Shown here: positions 7,712 to 16,529 of the stretch, one piece after another
Layout: each line of letters opens with the position of its first letter
Numbering within the stretch: position 1 is the first letter of the stretch
Source of the DNA: Myxococcales bacterium
GTDB lineage: Bacteria > Myxococcota_A > Polyangia > Polyangiales > Houyiibacteriaceae
Reading direction: 5' to 3'
DNA length: 64,000 nt
Assembly (NCBI GenBank): GCA_029863605.1
Contig: JAOTVB010000004.1
Span: 124,001 to 188,000 of the forward strand
Made by a program: the position numbers and the translations under genes
Notes under the pieces: model-generated
What the model was told of the DNA's origin: nothing
Seen by the model: only the letters and a program-made list of their open reading frames with translations
Databases searched by the model: none

Positions 7712-8647
7712 ATGGCTAAGCCGAGCATTCTATGCGCGACTGATTTGACCGAACACAGCCACCGCGCCGCGGACCTCGGCGTGGCGGCTGCCAAGGCTTT
7801 TGCTGCACGTCTCGATTTGGTCCACGTCATCGACGATGCCGATTCCTGGTGGCCCGAGTCGCCGGGGCTCGAGGACGTGACCGATCAGGCTCGCGCGCAC
7901 ACGACGCGATACGAAGCGATTCTCGAAGCTCAGCTCCGGGACGAGCAGAAGCGTTGCATCGCCGCCGGGGTCGAATGCGAGGCCTTCGTCATGCGGGGTC
8001 GGCCGTGGCGGCTCATTCCAGAGATCGCCCAGGAGCGGTCGAGCTTCTTGATCGTCATCGGCGCTTACGGGAGAGGTGGCAAGCGGGCGGTCGATCGTGA
8101 GGGCGTGAGCGAGCGTATTCTCGGCTCTACGGCAGAACGTGTGATTCGTGTGGCCGACCGGCCGGTTTTCGTCTCGACCGGCGAAGAAGACATTCCAGAT
8201 GGCCTCGCCGGGACGACGTGGCTCGTCGGCACCGACTTTTCCGAGTCGTCGACTGCGGCACTCTCTTGGGCGAAGCGCGCAGTAGCCCGCGTCGGCGGCG
8301 AGCTCCACGTAGCGAACGTGGTGATTCCCGCGGGCGGTGAAGAGAAGCCAGACGAAGAACGCTCGTGGCGCCAAATCCTCCGCGACCAATCGAAGCTCGA
8401 AGCGGGCCAGAAGCTCGCTGATTACATCGCGCAGAATGCCCCTGAGGCCGAGCACCATCAGGTGGTTTCGCCGGACTATGCGTCTCATGCGCTTTGCGAT
8501 GCGGCAGTCATGGTCGAGGCCGACGTCCTAGTGGTCGGGACGCAACATCACAGCGTGTTGGGTAGGTTGCTCGTCGGCAGCACGGCGTCGCGCTGTCTCC
8601 GGATCGCGCCGATGCCAGTGCTCATGATCCCCGAGGGAGCTCGGTAG
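7712..8647 (+). CDS. Universal stress protein with two tandem UspA domains
   Basis: 311-residue cytoplasmic protein with two UspA domains. The first begins ILCATDLTEHSHRAADLG and has the nucleotide-loop segment IVIGAYGRGG followed by ILGSTAERVIR. The second begins WLVGTDFSESSTAALSWAKRA and has LVVGTQHHSVLGRLLVGSTASR. The first keeps a Gly-rich loop resembling the ATP-binding type; the second has HH where the loop Gly would be expected and may not bind nucleotide the same way. ATG 7712 is preferred to ATG 7700 because the domain starts immediately after it. Confidence 0.9.
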   Translation: MAKPSILCATDLTEHSHRAADLGVAAAKAFAARLDLVHVIDDADSWWPESPGLEDVTDQARAHTTRYEAILEAQLRDEQKRCIAAGVECEAFVMRGRPWRLIPEIAQERSSFLIVIGAYGRGGKRAVDREGVSERILGSTAERVIRVADRPVFVSTGEEDIPDGLAGTTWLVGTDFSESSTAALSWAKRAVARVGGELHVANVVIPAGGEEKPDEERSWRQILRDQSKLEAGQKLADYIAQNAPEAEHHQVVSPDYASHALCDAAVMVEADVLVVGTQHHSVLGRLLVGSTASRCLRIAPMPVLMIPEGAR

Positions 8648-8683
8648 GCCGTCCATGCTCTGGGCGTAGGCCGTGAGCCAACC

Positions 8684-8741
8684 TTGACACCTCTCGGCTG
8701 ATACCCTAGATCTATATAGGACTAGAGCGGTCCTGTATATA
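8684..8741 (+). promoter_or_regulatory. suf operon promoter with Rrf2-type operator
   Basis: A perfect TTGACA -35 box (8684-8689) is followed after 17 bases by TAGATC (8707-8712), a possible -10. Immediately downstream is an AT-flanked dyad, 8713-8741: arm TATATAGGAC, spacer TAGAGCG, arm GTCCTGTATATA. The GGAC/GTCC core with ATA ends resembles IscR/Rrf2-family sites. Its position over the expected transcription start suggests repression by the regulator encoded at 8753. Confidence 0.65.
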
Positions 8742-8752
8742 AGTACCTGAAA

Positions 8753-9244
8753 ATGCTGCGAATTTCAAAAATGACCGACTACGCAGTCGTCTTGGCCACC
8801 CACCTGGCCGCCACGAAGGAGCCCCATGCGGCCCGCGACCTCGCGCTCGAAACCCAGATTCCGGAGCCGACCACGAGCAAGGTTCTCAAGCAGTTGAGCA
8901 GGGCCGGGGTGGTCGTGTCGCAACGCGGGGCCAAGGGCGGATATACGCTAGCCCGGCCGGCGCACGAGATCGGCATCGAAGAGGTCATCCAGGCGATCGA
9001 GGGGCCGATCGCGGTCACCGAGTGTTCCGACGAGTCCGCCGATTCGCTGTGCGAGTATGAAACCAACTGTGGCGTTCGCGCGAACTGGCAGCGCATCAAC
9101 CTCGCGGTTCACCAAGCCCTTTCCCAGATCACCCTCGCGGACATGGCGTTTCCTTTCGTCGACACCCTGATCACCATCGCCCGTTCCGGCGAAGAGGCCG
9201 AGCGGGCGCGGCTCGGAGAGTCTGCGCAGGGCGATGTGCATTGA
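8753..9244 (+). CDS. Rrf2-family regulator of the SUF Fe-S assembly operon
   Basis: 163-residue winged-helix regulator at the head of the suf operon. The N-terminus LRISKMTDYAVVLATHLA and the wing QRGAKGGYTLARPA are characteristic of the Rrf2/IscR group, specifically the SUF-associated subgroup. Three cysteines (in TECSDESADSLCEYETNCGV) are placed to ligate an Fe-S cluster, so it probably senses cluster status. It ends 13 bases before sufB and is likely co-transcribed. A dyad operator lies in its own promoter, consistent with autorepression. Confidence 0.93.
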   Translation: MLRISKMTDYAVVLATHLAATKEPHAARDLALETQIPEPTTSKVLKQLSRAGVVVSQRGAKGGYTLARPAHEIGIEEVIQAIEGPIAVTECSDESADSLCEYETNCGVRANWQRINLAVHQALSQITLADMAFPFVDTLITIARSGEEAERARLGESAQGDVH

Positions 9245-9257
9245 GTTGGAGTGAGTG

Positions 9258-10706
9258 ATGTCTACAGCGACCGAACCTATCGACGAGATTCTCAAAAGAG
9301 GCTACGACGCCGGCTTCGTTACCGACATCGAACAGGAGTACGCTCCACCCGGATTGAACGAGCAAATCGTCGCGTTCATCTCCGAAAAGAAGAACGAACC
9401 CGAGTGGCTTCTCGCATGGAGGCTCAAGGCGTATCGGCACTGGCTCAAGATGACAGAGCCGCGCTGGGCTAAGGTGAGCTACCCGGAGATCGACTACCAA
9501 GACATCTGCTACTACGCAGCCCCCAAGTCCAAGGACGACGCGCCCAAGAGCCTCGACGAGGTCGACCCGGAGCTGCTCGCGACCTACGAGAAGCTCGGGA
9601 TTCCGCTGCACGAGCGCGAGATATTGGCGGGCGTGGCGGTCGATGCCGTGTTCGACAGCGTTTCGGTGGCGACGACGTTTCGCGCGAAGCTCGCTGAGGT
9701 CGGCGTGATCTTCATGTCGTTCTCCGAGGCGGTTCAAGAGCACCCCGAGCTCGTGAAGAAGTACCTCGGCTCCGTCGTGCCGATCGCCGACAACTTCTTT
9801 TCCGCGCTCAACAGTGCCGTCTTCAGCGACGGCTCGTTCGTCTACATTCCGAAGGGGGTGCGCTGCCCGATGGAGCTGTCGACGTACTTCCGTATCAACG
9901 CTGCGAAGACGGGCCAGTTCGAACGAACCTTGATCGTGGCCGAGGAGGGGAGCTACGTGAGCTACCTGGAAGGTTGCACCGCACCCATGCGCGACGAGAA
10001 CCAGCTTCACGCGGCGGTAGTCGAGCTGGTGGCGCACAAGGACGCCCAGATCAAGTACTCGACTGTCCAGAACTGGTACCCAGGCGACGAGAACGGCAAG
10101 GGCGGGATCTTCAACTTCGTGACGAAGCGTGGGCTTTGCGAGGGAGAGCGCTCGAAGATCAGTTGGACCCAGGTCGAGACGGGCTCCGCGATCACGTGGA
10201 AGTATCCGAGCTGCATTCTCAAGGGCGATAACTCGATCGGAGAATTCTACTCGGTGGCGTTGAGCAATCACCGGCAGCAGGCGGACACCGGCACGAAGAT
10301 GATTCATCTCGGCAAGAACACGCGGTCGACCATCATTTCGAAGGGGATCAGCGCGGGCCACGGGCAGCAGACCTATCGCGGGGGAGTGAAGATTATGCGC
10401 GGCGCTACCAACGCGAGGAACTACACTCAATGCGACTCGCTCCTGATCGGCGACAAATGTGGCGCCCACACCGTGCCGTATGTCGATGTCCGTAACAGCA
10501 CGTCGCAACTCGAGCACGAGGCGACGACGTCTCGCATCGGTGAGGATCAACTCTTCTATTGTCGACAGCGTGGGCTTTCCGAGGAAGACGCGGTGAGCCT
10601 GATCGTCAACGGCTTTGCCAAGCAGGTGTTGAAAGAGCTACCGATGGAATTTGCGGTCGAGGCACAGAAGCTTCTCGGCGTCAGCTTGGAAGGCGCGGTC
10701 GGTTGA
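9258..10706 (+). CDS. sufB: Fe-S cluster assembly scaffold protein SufB
   Basis: 482-residue core subunit of the SufBCD scaffold. ATG 9258 is preceded by GGAG at 9248. Recognisable stretches are the N-terminal [41 protein letters not shown], and the C-terminal [11 protein letters not shown] and [16 protein letters not shown], which belong to the beta-helix and C-terminal helical domains of SufB. Its stop overlaps the sufC start (TGATG), indicating translational coupling. It acts in the cytoplasm with SufC and SufD, receiving sulfur from SufS through SufU. Confidence 0.98.
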   Translation: MSTATEPIDEILKRGYDAGFVTDIEQEYAPPGLNEQIVAFISEKKNEPEWLLAWRLKAYRHWLKMTEPRWAKVSYPEIDYQDICYYAAPKSKDDAPKSLDEVDPELLATYEKLGIPLHEREILAGVAVDAVFDSVSVATTFRAKLAEVGVIFMSFSEAVQEHPELVKKYLGSVVPIADNFFSALNSAVFSDGSFVYIPKGVRCPMELSTYFRINAAKTGQFERTLIVAEEGSYVSYLEGCTAPMRDENQLHAAVVELVAHKDAQIKYSTVQNWYPGDENGKGGIFNFVTKRGLCEGERSKISWTQVETGSAITWKYPSCILKGDNSIGEFYSVALSNHRQQADTGTKMIHLGKNTRSTIISKGISAGHGQQTYRGGVKIMRGATNARNYTQCDSLLIGDKCGAHTVPYVDVRNSTSQLEHEATTSRIGEDQLFYCRQRGLSEEDAVSLIVNGFAKQVLKELPMEFAVEAQKLLGVSLEGAVG

Positions 10707-11458
10707 TGCTGAAGATCGAAAACTTGCACGTCGAAGTCGAGGGCAGCCCCATCTTGAAGGGGATCGACCTCGAGATCCAAGCCGGCGAGGTGCACGCGAT
10801 CATGGGCCCGAACGGCTCGGGCAAGAGCACGCTTGCGTACGTTCTTGCCGGTCGCGAGGGGTACGAGGTCACCAAGGGGCGTGTGACCTACAAGGGGCAG
10901 GACTTGCTCGAGATGTCGCCCGAGGCGCGTGCTGCCGAAGGTGTCTTTCTCGGCTTTCAGTATCCAGTGGCGATCCCAGGAGTGAGCAACGTCTATTTCC
11001 TCAAGGCCGCTCTCAACGCGCTTCGAAAGCATCGCGGTGAAGACCCGCTAGACGCGATTGACTTCATGAAGCTGTCGAAAGAGAAGGCGGCGCTCGTGCA
11101 GCTCTCGGACGAGCTGACGAAGCGATCGGTGAACGAAGGCTTCAGCGGTGGCGAGAAGAAGCGAAACGAGATCTACCAGATGGCGATGCTCGAGCCGTCC
11201 TTGGCGGTGCTGGATGAGACCGATTCTGGTCTCGACATCGACGCGCTCAAGGTGATCGCGGACGGCTTGAACACGCTTCGGAGCCCCGAGCGCGCCATGC
11301 TCGTCATCACACACTATCAGCGGCTTCTCGATTACATCGTGCCCGATGTGGTGCACGTCTTGATCGACGGCCAGATCGTTCGAACCGGAGACAAGGACCT
11401 CGCGAAACGTCTGGAAGCGGAGGGTTACGCCGAGGTTCGGAACGCGATGCAGCCGTGA
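10706..11458 (+). CDS. sufC: Fe-S assembly ATPase SufC
   Basis: 250-residue ABC-type ATPase of the SufBCD complex. The Walker A is GPNGSGKST, the signature is FSGGEKKRNEI and the Walker B region is LAVLDETDSGLD. It has the SufC-typical phrase ILKGIDLEIQAGEVHAIMGP. ATG 10706 sits inside the sufB stop, replacing a longer in-frame reading that begins inside sufB. It overlaps sufD by the GTGA junction. The family couples ATP hydrolysis to cluster formation and is not a membrane transporter. Confidence 0.98.
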   Translation: MLKIENLHVEVEGSPILKGIDLEIQAGEVHAIMGPNGSGKSTLAYVLAGREGYEVTKGRVTYKGQDLLEMSPEARAAEGVFLGFQYPVAIPGVSNVYFLKAALNALRKHRGEDPLDAIDFMKLSKEKAALVQLSDELTKRSVNEGFSGGEKKRNEIYQMAMLEPSLAVLDETDSGLDIDALKVIADGLNTLRSPERAMLVITHYQRLLDYIVPDVVHVLIDGQIVRTGDKDLAKRLEAEGYAEVRNAMQP

Positions 11459-12666
11459 CGCAGCAACCCCAAACACTTCTAGACAGCATTCCCGCCTCGT
11501 TCGATACGGGCCCGCAATGGTTGCGTTCGGTTCGCAAGAGTGCCGCCGAAGTGCTCCGGGAGCGGGGGCTGCCCGACAAGAAGACCGAAGAGTGGAGGTT
11601 CACGTCGGTCCGTCCGCTCGTCGCTACCGAGTTTGCCCGTGCCGATGCAGAGGCTCCGAAGCTCGTCTCGCCCGCGCCCAAAGGCGTGACCGTCCGAAGC
11701 CTGCGTCAGGTGCTCGAGCAGGAGCCTGCCCGACTCGAAGGCCGGCTTGCACTCGGCGAGTCGGAGCATTTCGCTGCGCTCAACACGGCGCTATTCACCG
11801 AAGGGCTGTGGATCCACGTGGCGGCCGGCGTCGTCGTCGAGGAGCCGCTCCAGCTCATTCATGAGCCTCCTAAGACGACGGAGCCCGGCGTGAGCTACCC
11901 GCGTGTTCTCGTGACTGTCGAGAGCGGGAGTGAGGCGACGCTGATCGAGACGTATCCGGGAGAGAACCCGGGGCAGCTCACCAACTCGGTCGTCGAGGTG
12001 GAGCTCGGTCGTAATGCCAAGCTCAACCACGTTCGCATCCACGAAAACCCTGGCCTTCAAGTAGGTCGAGTCGAAGCGCGTCAGGAGGCGGACAGCTCCT
12101 ATCGGTCCGTCGTTCTGACCCTCGGTGGAGCGCTCCTTCGCTTCGACGTTCGAGCGCTCCTCCAAGGCCAGGGCGCCGAGTGCCGGCTCGATGGCGCGTA
12201 CCTCGTCGACGGGAACGATCATGTCGACCACCACACCGTCGTGGAGCATCAAGCGCCGCGTTGCCAGAGCGATCAGACCTATCGGGGGATTGCATCCGGC
12301 CGCGGGACTGCGGTGTTCGATGGCGTCGTTTTCGTGCACCGGGGCGCTCAGAAGACCGAGGCGCATCAGGAGAACCGGAACCTTCTGCTCTCGGATACGG
12401 CGACGGTCCACACGAAGCCGCACCTCGAGATCGACACCGATGACGTCATTTGCAGCCATGGGGCCACCGTCGGGTCTCTCGACGAGAGTCAGCTGTTCTA
12501 CCTTCGCACCCGCGGCATTCCCGAAGAGCTGGCTCGAGCGATGCTCACCTACGCGTTCATCGAGGAGGTAGTCGACCGGGTCTCCCATGAGCCGACTCGA
12601 GACCGACTGCGGGAGGCGGTTCTAGCGCGTATTCCTGCAGGCGAAGCGGTTCGGGGGGCGTCATGA
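11455..12666 (+). CDS. sufD: Fe-S cluster assembly protein SufD
   Basis: 403-residue SufB paralogue that pairs with it on the SufC dimer. The N-terminus contains DKKTEEWRFTSVRPL, and the C-terminus SDQTYRGIASGRGTAVFDGVV and GSLDESQLFYLRTRGIPEELA, which mark SufD. It starts with GTG at 11455 overlapping the sufC stop, and its stop overlaps the sufS ATG, so the operon is tightly coupled. It probably helps iron entry and stability of the scaffold. Confidence 0.96.
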   Translation: MTQQPQTLLDSIPASFDTGPQWLRSVRKSAAEVLRERGLPDKKTEEWRFTSVRPLVATEFARADAEAPKLVSPAPKGVTVRSLRQVLEQEPARLEGRLALGESEHFAALNTALFTEGLWIHVAAGVVVEEPLQLIHEPPKTTEPGVSYPRVLVTVESGSEATLIETYPGENPGQLTNSVVEVELGRNAKLNHVRIHENPGLQVGRVEARQEADSSYRSVVLTLGGALLRFDVRALLQGQGAECRLDGAYLVDGNDHVDHHTVVEHQAPRCQSDQTYRGIASGRGTAVFDGVVFVHRGAQKTEAHQENRNLLLSDTATVHTKPHLEIDTDDVICSHGATVGSLDESQLFYLRTRGIPEELARAMLTYAFIEEVVDRVSHEPTRDRLREAVLARIPAGEAVRGAS

Positions 12667-13919
12667 CGCGACCTTCGGCCATTGCGAATGTGACGGACGC
12701 CGGCTTCGACGCCCGACGCGTGCGAGACGATTTTCCGGCTCTCCATCAGGACGTGCACGGCAAGCCTTTGGTGTATCTCGACAGCGCTGCAACCACGCTC
12801 AAGCCTCGAGTGGTCATCGATGCTGTCGCTGATGTTTATGCGCGCGACTGCGCCAACATTCATCGAGCAGTTCATCTTCTTTCGCAGCGGGCCACTGCTC
12901 GCTTCGAAGAAGCGCGCGAAAAGGTCCGCGCGTTTCTCAATGCCAACGACACCAACGAGGTGATATTCACGCGCGGGACGACCGAATCGGTCAACTTGGT
13001 TGCGCAGAGCTGGGCCCGCACGTTCCTTCGCGAAGGGGATGAAGTGCTCATCACGGAGCTCGAGCACCATTCAAACATCGTTCCGTGGCAGATCGTCTGC
13101 CAGCAAGTTGGCGCAGAGCTGGTCGTCGTACCGATGACCGACCGTGGCGAAATCACCCGTGAGGCCTTCGAGGAGCAGCTCAGCTCGCGAACTCGGCTCG
13201 TGGCGATGGCACACGTCTCGAATGCGCTTGGTACCGTGCTCCCCGTCGAAGAGTTGACCGGGCTAGCCCACGAGCGGGGGGCCGTCGTGTTGCTCGATGG
13301 AGCGCAGGCCGTGTCGCACGTCCCGGTGGATGTGCAGGCGCTCGACTGCGATTTCTATACGTTTAGCGGCCACAAGCTCTACGGGCCGACCGGGGTCGGC
13401 GTGCTCTACGGGCGCGAGCGGCTGCTCGAAGGGATGCCCCCCTATCAAGGCGGGGGCGACATGATTCGTTCGGTCACCTTTGCAGAAACGATCTACAACG
13501 ATCTGCCGTACAAGTTCGAGGCCGGGACTCCCAACATCGCTGGGGCCATCGGGCTCGGCGCGGCGATCGACTATCTCAAGTCATTTGATCAGGAGGCCGT
13601 GCACGCCCACGAAAACGCCGTGCTGCGTTATGCGACCAAGGCGCTCGGGTCGGTCGCCGGCTTGCGGCTCATCGGCACCGCGCCCGGCAAAGTGGCCTCG
13701 GCTTCGTTTCTGATGGACGCGGTGCACCCGCACGACATCGGCACAATCGTCGACTCCGAGGGAGTCGCGATTCGAACCGGCCATCACTGCGCCCAACCCG
13801 TGATGGAACACTTTGGTGTTGCGGCCACCGCGCGCGCATCGCTCGGCTTGTACAACACTACGGAGGACGTCGACGCCCTGATCCGGGCGCTTCACAAGGT
13901 GAAGGAGCTATTCGGGTGA
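12663..13919 (+). CDS. sufS: Cysteine desulfurase SufS
   Basis: 418-residue group II PLP enzyme that supplies sulfur to the SUF scaffold. Motifs: YLDSAATTLKPR near the start, HHSNIVPWQ, the PLP lysine in FSGHKLYGPTGVGVLYG, and the active-site cysteine in RTGHHCAQPVMEHF, the short-loop form typical of SufS. It overlaps sufD by four bases and sufU by one (TGATG). The short Cys loop implies dependence on a sulfur acceptor, which the next gene provides. Confidence 0.97.
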   Translation: MTRPSAIANVTDAGFDARRVRDDFPALHQDVHGKPLVYLDSAATTLKPRVVIDAVADVYARDCANIHRAVHLLSQRATARFEEAREKVRAFLNANDTNEVIFTRGTTESVNLVAQSWARTFLREGDEVLITELEHHSNIVPWQIVCQQVGAELVVVPMTDRGEITREAFEEQLSSRTRLVAMAHVSNALGTVLPVEELTGLAHERGAVVLLDGAQAVSHVPVDVQALDCDFYTFSGHKLYGPTGVGVLYGRERLLEGMPPYQGGGDMIRSVTFAETIYNDLPYKFEAGTPNIAGAIGLGAAIDYLKSFDQEAVHAHENAVLRYATKALGSVAGLRLIGTAPGKVASASFLMDAVHPHDIGTIVDSEGVAIRTGHHCAQPVMEHFGVAATARASLGLYNTTEDVDALIRALHKVKELFG

Positions 13920-14368
13920 TGGATCTCCGTGAGCTCTATCAAGAGGTCATCCTCGATCACGGCAAGAACCCGCGGAATCACCGCTTCCCGGAGCCTCACA
14001 ACAGGGAAGGGCGAGGCTACAACCCGCTTTGCGGGGATAAGGTCACCCTCCGTTTGCAACTCGATGGCGACAAGATCACCGACGTCGGTTTCATGGGGCA
14101 GGGTTGCGCCATCTCTCAGGCCTCGTGCTCGACGATGACCCAGGCTATCAAAGGCAAGACCGTCGAAGAGGCCGATGCGCTCTTCTCGAAGTTTCACGCG
14201 ATGGTGATGGGTGAAGCCGACGCCGACGACGATTTCGAATCTCTTGGCAAGCTTGCGGTGTTCGCAGGCGTTCGTGAGTTCCCGATGCGAGTCAAGTGCG
14301 CCACTTTGGGGTGGCATACGCTCAATCAAGCCCTTCGCGACGAGCATCGCGAAGCAACGACGGAGTAA
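13919..14368 (+). CDS. sufU: Sulfur-transfer protein SufU (IscU-like)
   Basis: 149-residue zinc-dependent sulfur acceptor for SufS. It starts MDLRELYQEVILDHGKNPRN, a strong SufU hallmark, and has the conserved cysteines in NPLCGDKV, MGQGCAIS and VKCATLGW. The SufU-type insertion between the second and third Cys regions is present (ADADDDFESLG). ATG 13919 overlaps the sufS stop. Members of this family take the persulfide from SufS by zinc-ligand swapping rather than acting as a classical scaffold. Confidence 0.96.
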   Translation: MDLRELYQEVILDHGKNPRNHRFPEPHNREGRGYNPLCGDKVTLRLQLDGDKITDVGFMGQGCAISQASCSTMTQAIKGKTVEEADALFSKFHAMVMGEADADDDFESLGKLAVFAGVREFPMRVKCATLGWHTLNQALRDEHREATTE

Positions 14369-14371
14369 GAC

Positions 14372-14836
14372 GTGGGCGACGACATCGAACATCTGAAGGT
14401 TCACAAGATCCCCCCGAGATCGACCTCGGACCACGTCTTCTTGCCCCAAGCTGACGGACACCCTGCGACCACCGATCCGATCAGCGAAGCCTACGGCGGG
14501 TCGGGCGAAAAGCCCCCGGCTCCCATCGAGCCAGAGGCGGTCAAGGCCGCCATCGTCGAAGCGCTTAGATCGATCTTCGATCCCGAGATTCCCGTGAACA
14601 TTTACGAGCTCGGCTTGATCTATGACGTCGACGTCGCCGGAGACGGCCGCGCGGAAGTGCGCATGACCCTGACAGCCCCGGCGTGTCCGGTTGCGGGCGC
14701 GCTCGTTGAAGAGGTCGCCGAAAAGACCGGCCGCGTCGAGGGCGTCTCGACCTCCCGCGTCGAGCTCGTCTGGGACCCCCCTTGGACCCCGGACCGTATG
14801 ACCGAAGCCGCCAAGCTCGAGCTCGGTTTAATCTGA
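14372..14836 (+). CDS. SufT-like DUF59 (MIP18-family) Fe-S maturation protein
   Basis: 154-residue protein with an N-terminal variable region of about 55 residues and a C-terminal MIP18/DUF59 domain. The domain contains SIFDPEIPVNIYELGLIYDV and MTLTAPACPVAGAL, with the usual single cysteine, and ends in WDPPWTPDRM. Proteins of this type in suf operons are named SufT and help mature particular Fe-S proteins. The GTG start at 14372 is 3 bases after the sufU stop. The low-complexity N-terminal extension has no recognised function. Confidence 0.92.
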   Translation: MGDDIEHLKVHKIPPRSTSDHVFLPQADGHPATTDPISEAYGGSGEKPPAPIEPEAVKAAIVEALRSIFDPEIPVNIYELGLIYDVDVAGDGRAEVRMTLTAPACPVAGALVEEVAEKTGRVEGVSTSRVELVWDPPWTPDRMTEAAKLELGLI

Positions 14837-14861
14837 CGGTGGCCCGGAGCATGTTCCCCAA

Positions 14862-15479
14862 ATGACCCGAGACCTTTCAGGCCGGTGTGGGACTTGTGGC
14901 TGGTACATTGCCAAGCGTGAGGAGCCCGATGGTTCGTGGGTTGGGGATTGCAGGCTCGGGCAGGGGCATTGGCCCCTCAAGGACACGGCAACGTGCTCGA
15001 GCCACAAGTCCAAGGACATACCTTGGGACGAAGCGCTCAAGCGAAAGACAGTTGCGGGAGCGCCTCGCCACTACCGCGAGGCGGCGGCTCCAGCACCCCG
15101 GTCACCCATTCCCTCAGAGATAGGAATCGACATGGATCAAGACACATTTCGACAAGTCCTTCGCGAAGTCCTCTTCGATGAGCTCGGTGTTCGTGACGTC
15201 GACATGGGAGACCGCTGGAACGGGGGAGAGCTCGTGCTCATCCCCGGGCGGGAAGGCACCCAAGAAAAGCGGATGCCTCTCGACGTTTTCTTCAAGAAGA
15301 TCGTGATGGTTCGTGACAAGCTGCGCGTCCTCGAGCAGAAGATCAACGGACACAAAGGTCTCAGCGACGACGAAAAAGTCCAGCTCCAACAATACATCAC
15401 CGGCTGCTACGGCTCACTGACCACCTTCAACGTCCTCTTCCGCAGCAAAGAGGACCAGTTCACGGGACAGAAGAAGTAG
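14862..15479 (+). CDS. Uncharacterised Cys-containing protein, last gene of suf cluster
   Basis: 205 residues; the family is not recognised. The N-terminal 50 residues carry Cys9 and Cys12 as CGTC, then Cys30 and Cys45, with aromatic and Gly residues between them, which could form a small zinc or Fe-S site. A Pro-rich linker around residues 65-85 leads to a C-terminal part starting near MDQDTFRQVLREVL. That part has an acidic-to-basic helical pattern (VFFKKIVMVRDKLRVLEQKI), a possible short coiled coil. It begins 25 bases after the sufT stop with no terminator seen between, so it is probably co-transcribed and linked to Fe-S biology, but this is inference from position. Confidence 0.8.
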   Translation: MTRDLSGRCGTCGWYIAKREEPDGSWVGDCRLGQGHWPLKDTATCSSHKSKDIPWDEALKRKTVAGAPRHYREAAAPAPRSPIPSEIGIDMDQDTFRQVLREVLFDELGVRDVDMGDRWNGGELVLIPGREGTQEKRMPLDVFFKKIVMVRDKLRVLEQKINGHKGLSDDEKVQLQQYITGCYGSLTTFNVLFRSKEDQFTGQKK

Positions 15480-15486
15480 CCTCGTA

Positions 15487-15504
15487 GACACTGACGCTGG
15501 CACT
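15487..15504. repeat. Short hexamer-periodic intergenic tract
   Basis: GACACT-GACGCT-GGCACT, three consecutive variants of one hexamer, lies just after the stop codon at 15479. Related tracts occur at 6416-6439, 42031-42066 and 44685-44720. Each alone is weak; the recurrence in 3' intergenic DNA is what suggests a family. Confidence 0.3.
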
Positions 15505-15521
15505 GTTTCTTCTAGGAGTAG

Positions 15522-16442
15522 GTGCCGCGGTCCGAGTCACCGGTGGACGCAGATCGAGCACTGTCCCTGTCGCTGCTACACTACATCGTGCTCTACTTCG
15601 CCTATGGCTCCAATCTCGACGCTGACAGTTGGGTGCAGTGGTGTGAGGCCAAGGGGTACGATCCTCAGTCGATCGAGCCCCTCGGTGGCGCGTGGCTTCC
15701 GGACTATGAGCCCGTCTTTCATTACCAGTCGAGCCTTCGGAAAAGCGGCGCGCTCGACGTCCGTCCGCGCAAGGGGACAGCAACGCCAGGAGCGCTTTTT
15801 CGGGTTCACGATTGGTCGGGGCTCGACGCAAAAGAGGGGCTCTCGGGCCGCTACTATCAGCGCATCGAGGTCATCGCTCTCACCGACGACGGGCACGCGC
15901 ACCCCGCGGTCACCTACAGCGTGTGCGACGAGCGTCTGGGGAGCTTCGTGCCGCCAGCCCCCGGGTACCAAGAAACCGTGCTGCGCGGGCTCTCGCAATT
16001 CGGCCACGGGCACGACCAGTTCCTGGCTGCGGCGCGCGGCGAGTCCCTTGGATCGACCACGACGGCGATCTTCGCGTACGGCACGTTGATGCGCGGGGAG
16101 CGTAGCCACGATCGGGTCGCCGAGCGTCTACGGCGCACCCACCATCCTGCCCGCGTCAGCGGCGCGTCCTTGGTGCGGATCGACTGGTATCCGGGCTTGG
16201 TGCTGAACGCGGATGGCGTCGTGCATGGAGAGGTCTTCGAGATCGACGACATCGGTGCCGCCCTCGACGAGCTCGACCCCTACGAGGACTTCGCCGGCTA
16301 CGGACACGATGACTCGCTCTACCGACGCTCGCTTGTGAGGACACACACAAACGGTGGCACACTGTTGGCCTGGACCTATGTTTTTCTCGGAGATGCGGGT
16401 GGCTTGCCGGTGATCGCGTCGGGACGGTGGTCGGACGCTTGA
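15522..16442 (+). CDS. Tandem gamma-glutamylcyclotransferase-like protein
   Basis: 306-residue protein with two copies of the gamma-glutamylcyclotransferase (GGCT/AIG2-like) fold. The first copy starts at YFAYGSNLD (residues 25-33), the canonical substrate loop. The second starts at IFAYGTLMRG (about residue 185) and includes GEVFEIDDIGAALDELDPYEDF, whose EL-DPYE segment is usual for the family. GTG 15522 is supported by AGGAG at 15514. Enzymes of this fold release 5-oxoproline from gamma-glutamyl peptides or related amines; the true substrate is unknown. Duplication within one chain is unusual compared with the single-domain form. Confidence 0.82.
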   Translation: MPRSESPVDADRALSLSLLHYIVLYFAYGSNLDADSWVQWCEAKGYDPQSIEPLGGAWLPDYEPVFHYQSSLRKSGALDVRPRKGTATPGALFRVHDWSGLDAKEGLSGRYYQRIEVIALTDDGHAHPAVTYSVCDERLGSFVPPAPGYQETVLRGLSQFGHGHDQFLAAARGESLGSTTTAIFAYGTLMRGERSHDRVAERLRRTHHPARVSGASLVRIDWYPGLVLNADGVVHGEVFEIDDIGAALDELDPYEDFAGYGHDDSLYRRSLVRTHTNGGTLLAWTYVFLGDAGGLPVIASGRWSDA

Positions 16443-16475
16443 CCTCGCGTCTGGCGAGCCGTAGGCTCGAACCTC

Positions 16476-16529
16476 ATGAGCAATCAACACGACATGCTGC
16501 GCAACTACTTTTTTTGGTTCACCGACTGA
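16476..16529 (+). CDS. Aromatic leader peptide (attenuation), 17 residues
   Basis: ATG AGC AAT CAA CAC GAC ATG CTG CGC AAC TAC TTT TTT TGG TTC ACC GAC TGA encodes MSNQHDMLRNYFFWFTD. The five consecutive aromatic codons Tyr-Phe-Phe-Trp-Phe, the stop codon directly before an antiterminator arm, and a strong terminator 25 bases later make this a classical ribosome-mediated attenuator. Ribosome stalling for lack of charged aromatic tRNA would favour read-through into the gene at 16627. The leader's ribosome-binding site is weak (TAGGCT). It was found by reading the DNA and is too short for usual gene callers. Confidence 0.85.
   Translation: MSNQHDMLRNYFFWFTD

Noticed and set aside
9171-10550. 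Long minus-strand open frame (459 codons) opposite sufB
   Set aside because: Arg/Leu/Val-rich shadow of the GC-rich sufB frame with no recognisable motif; sufB is certain.
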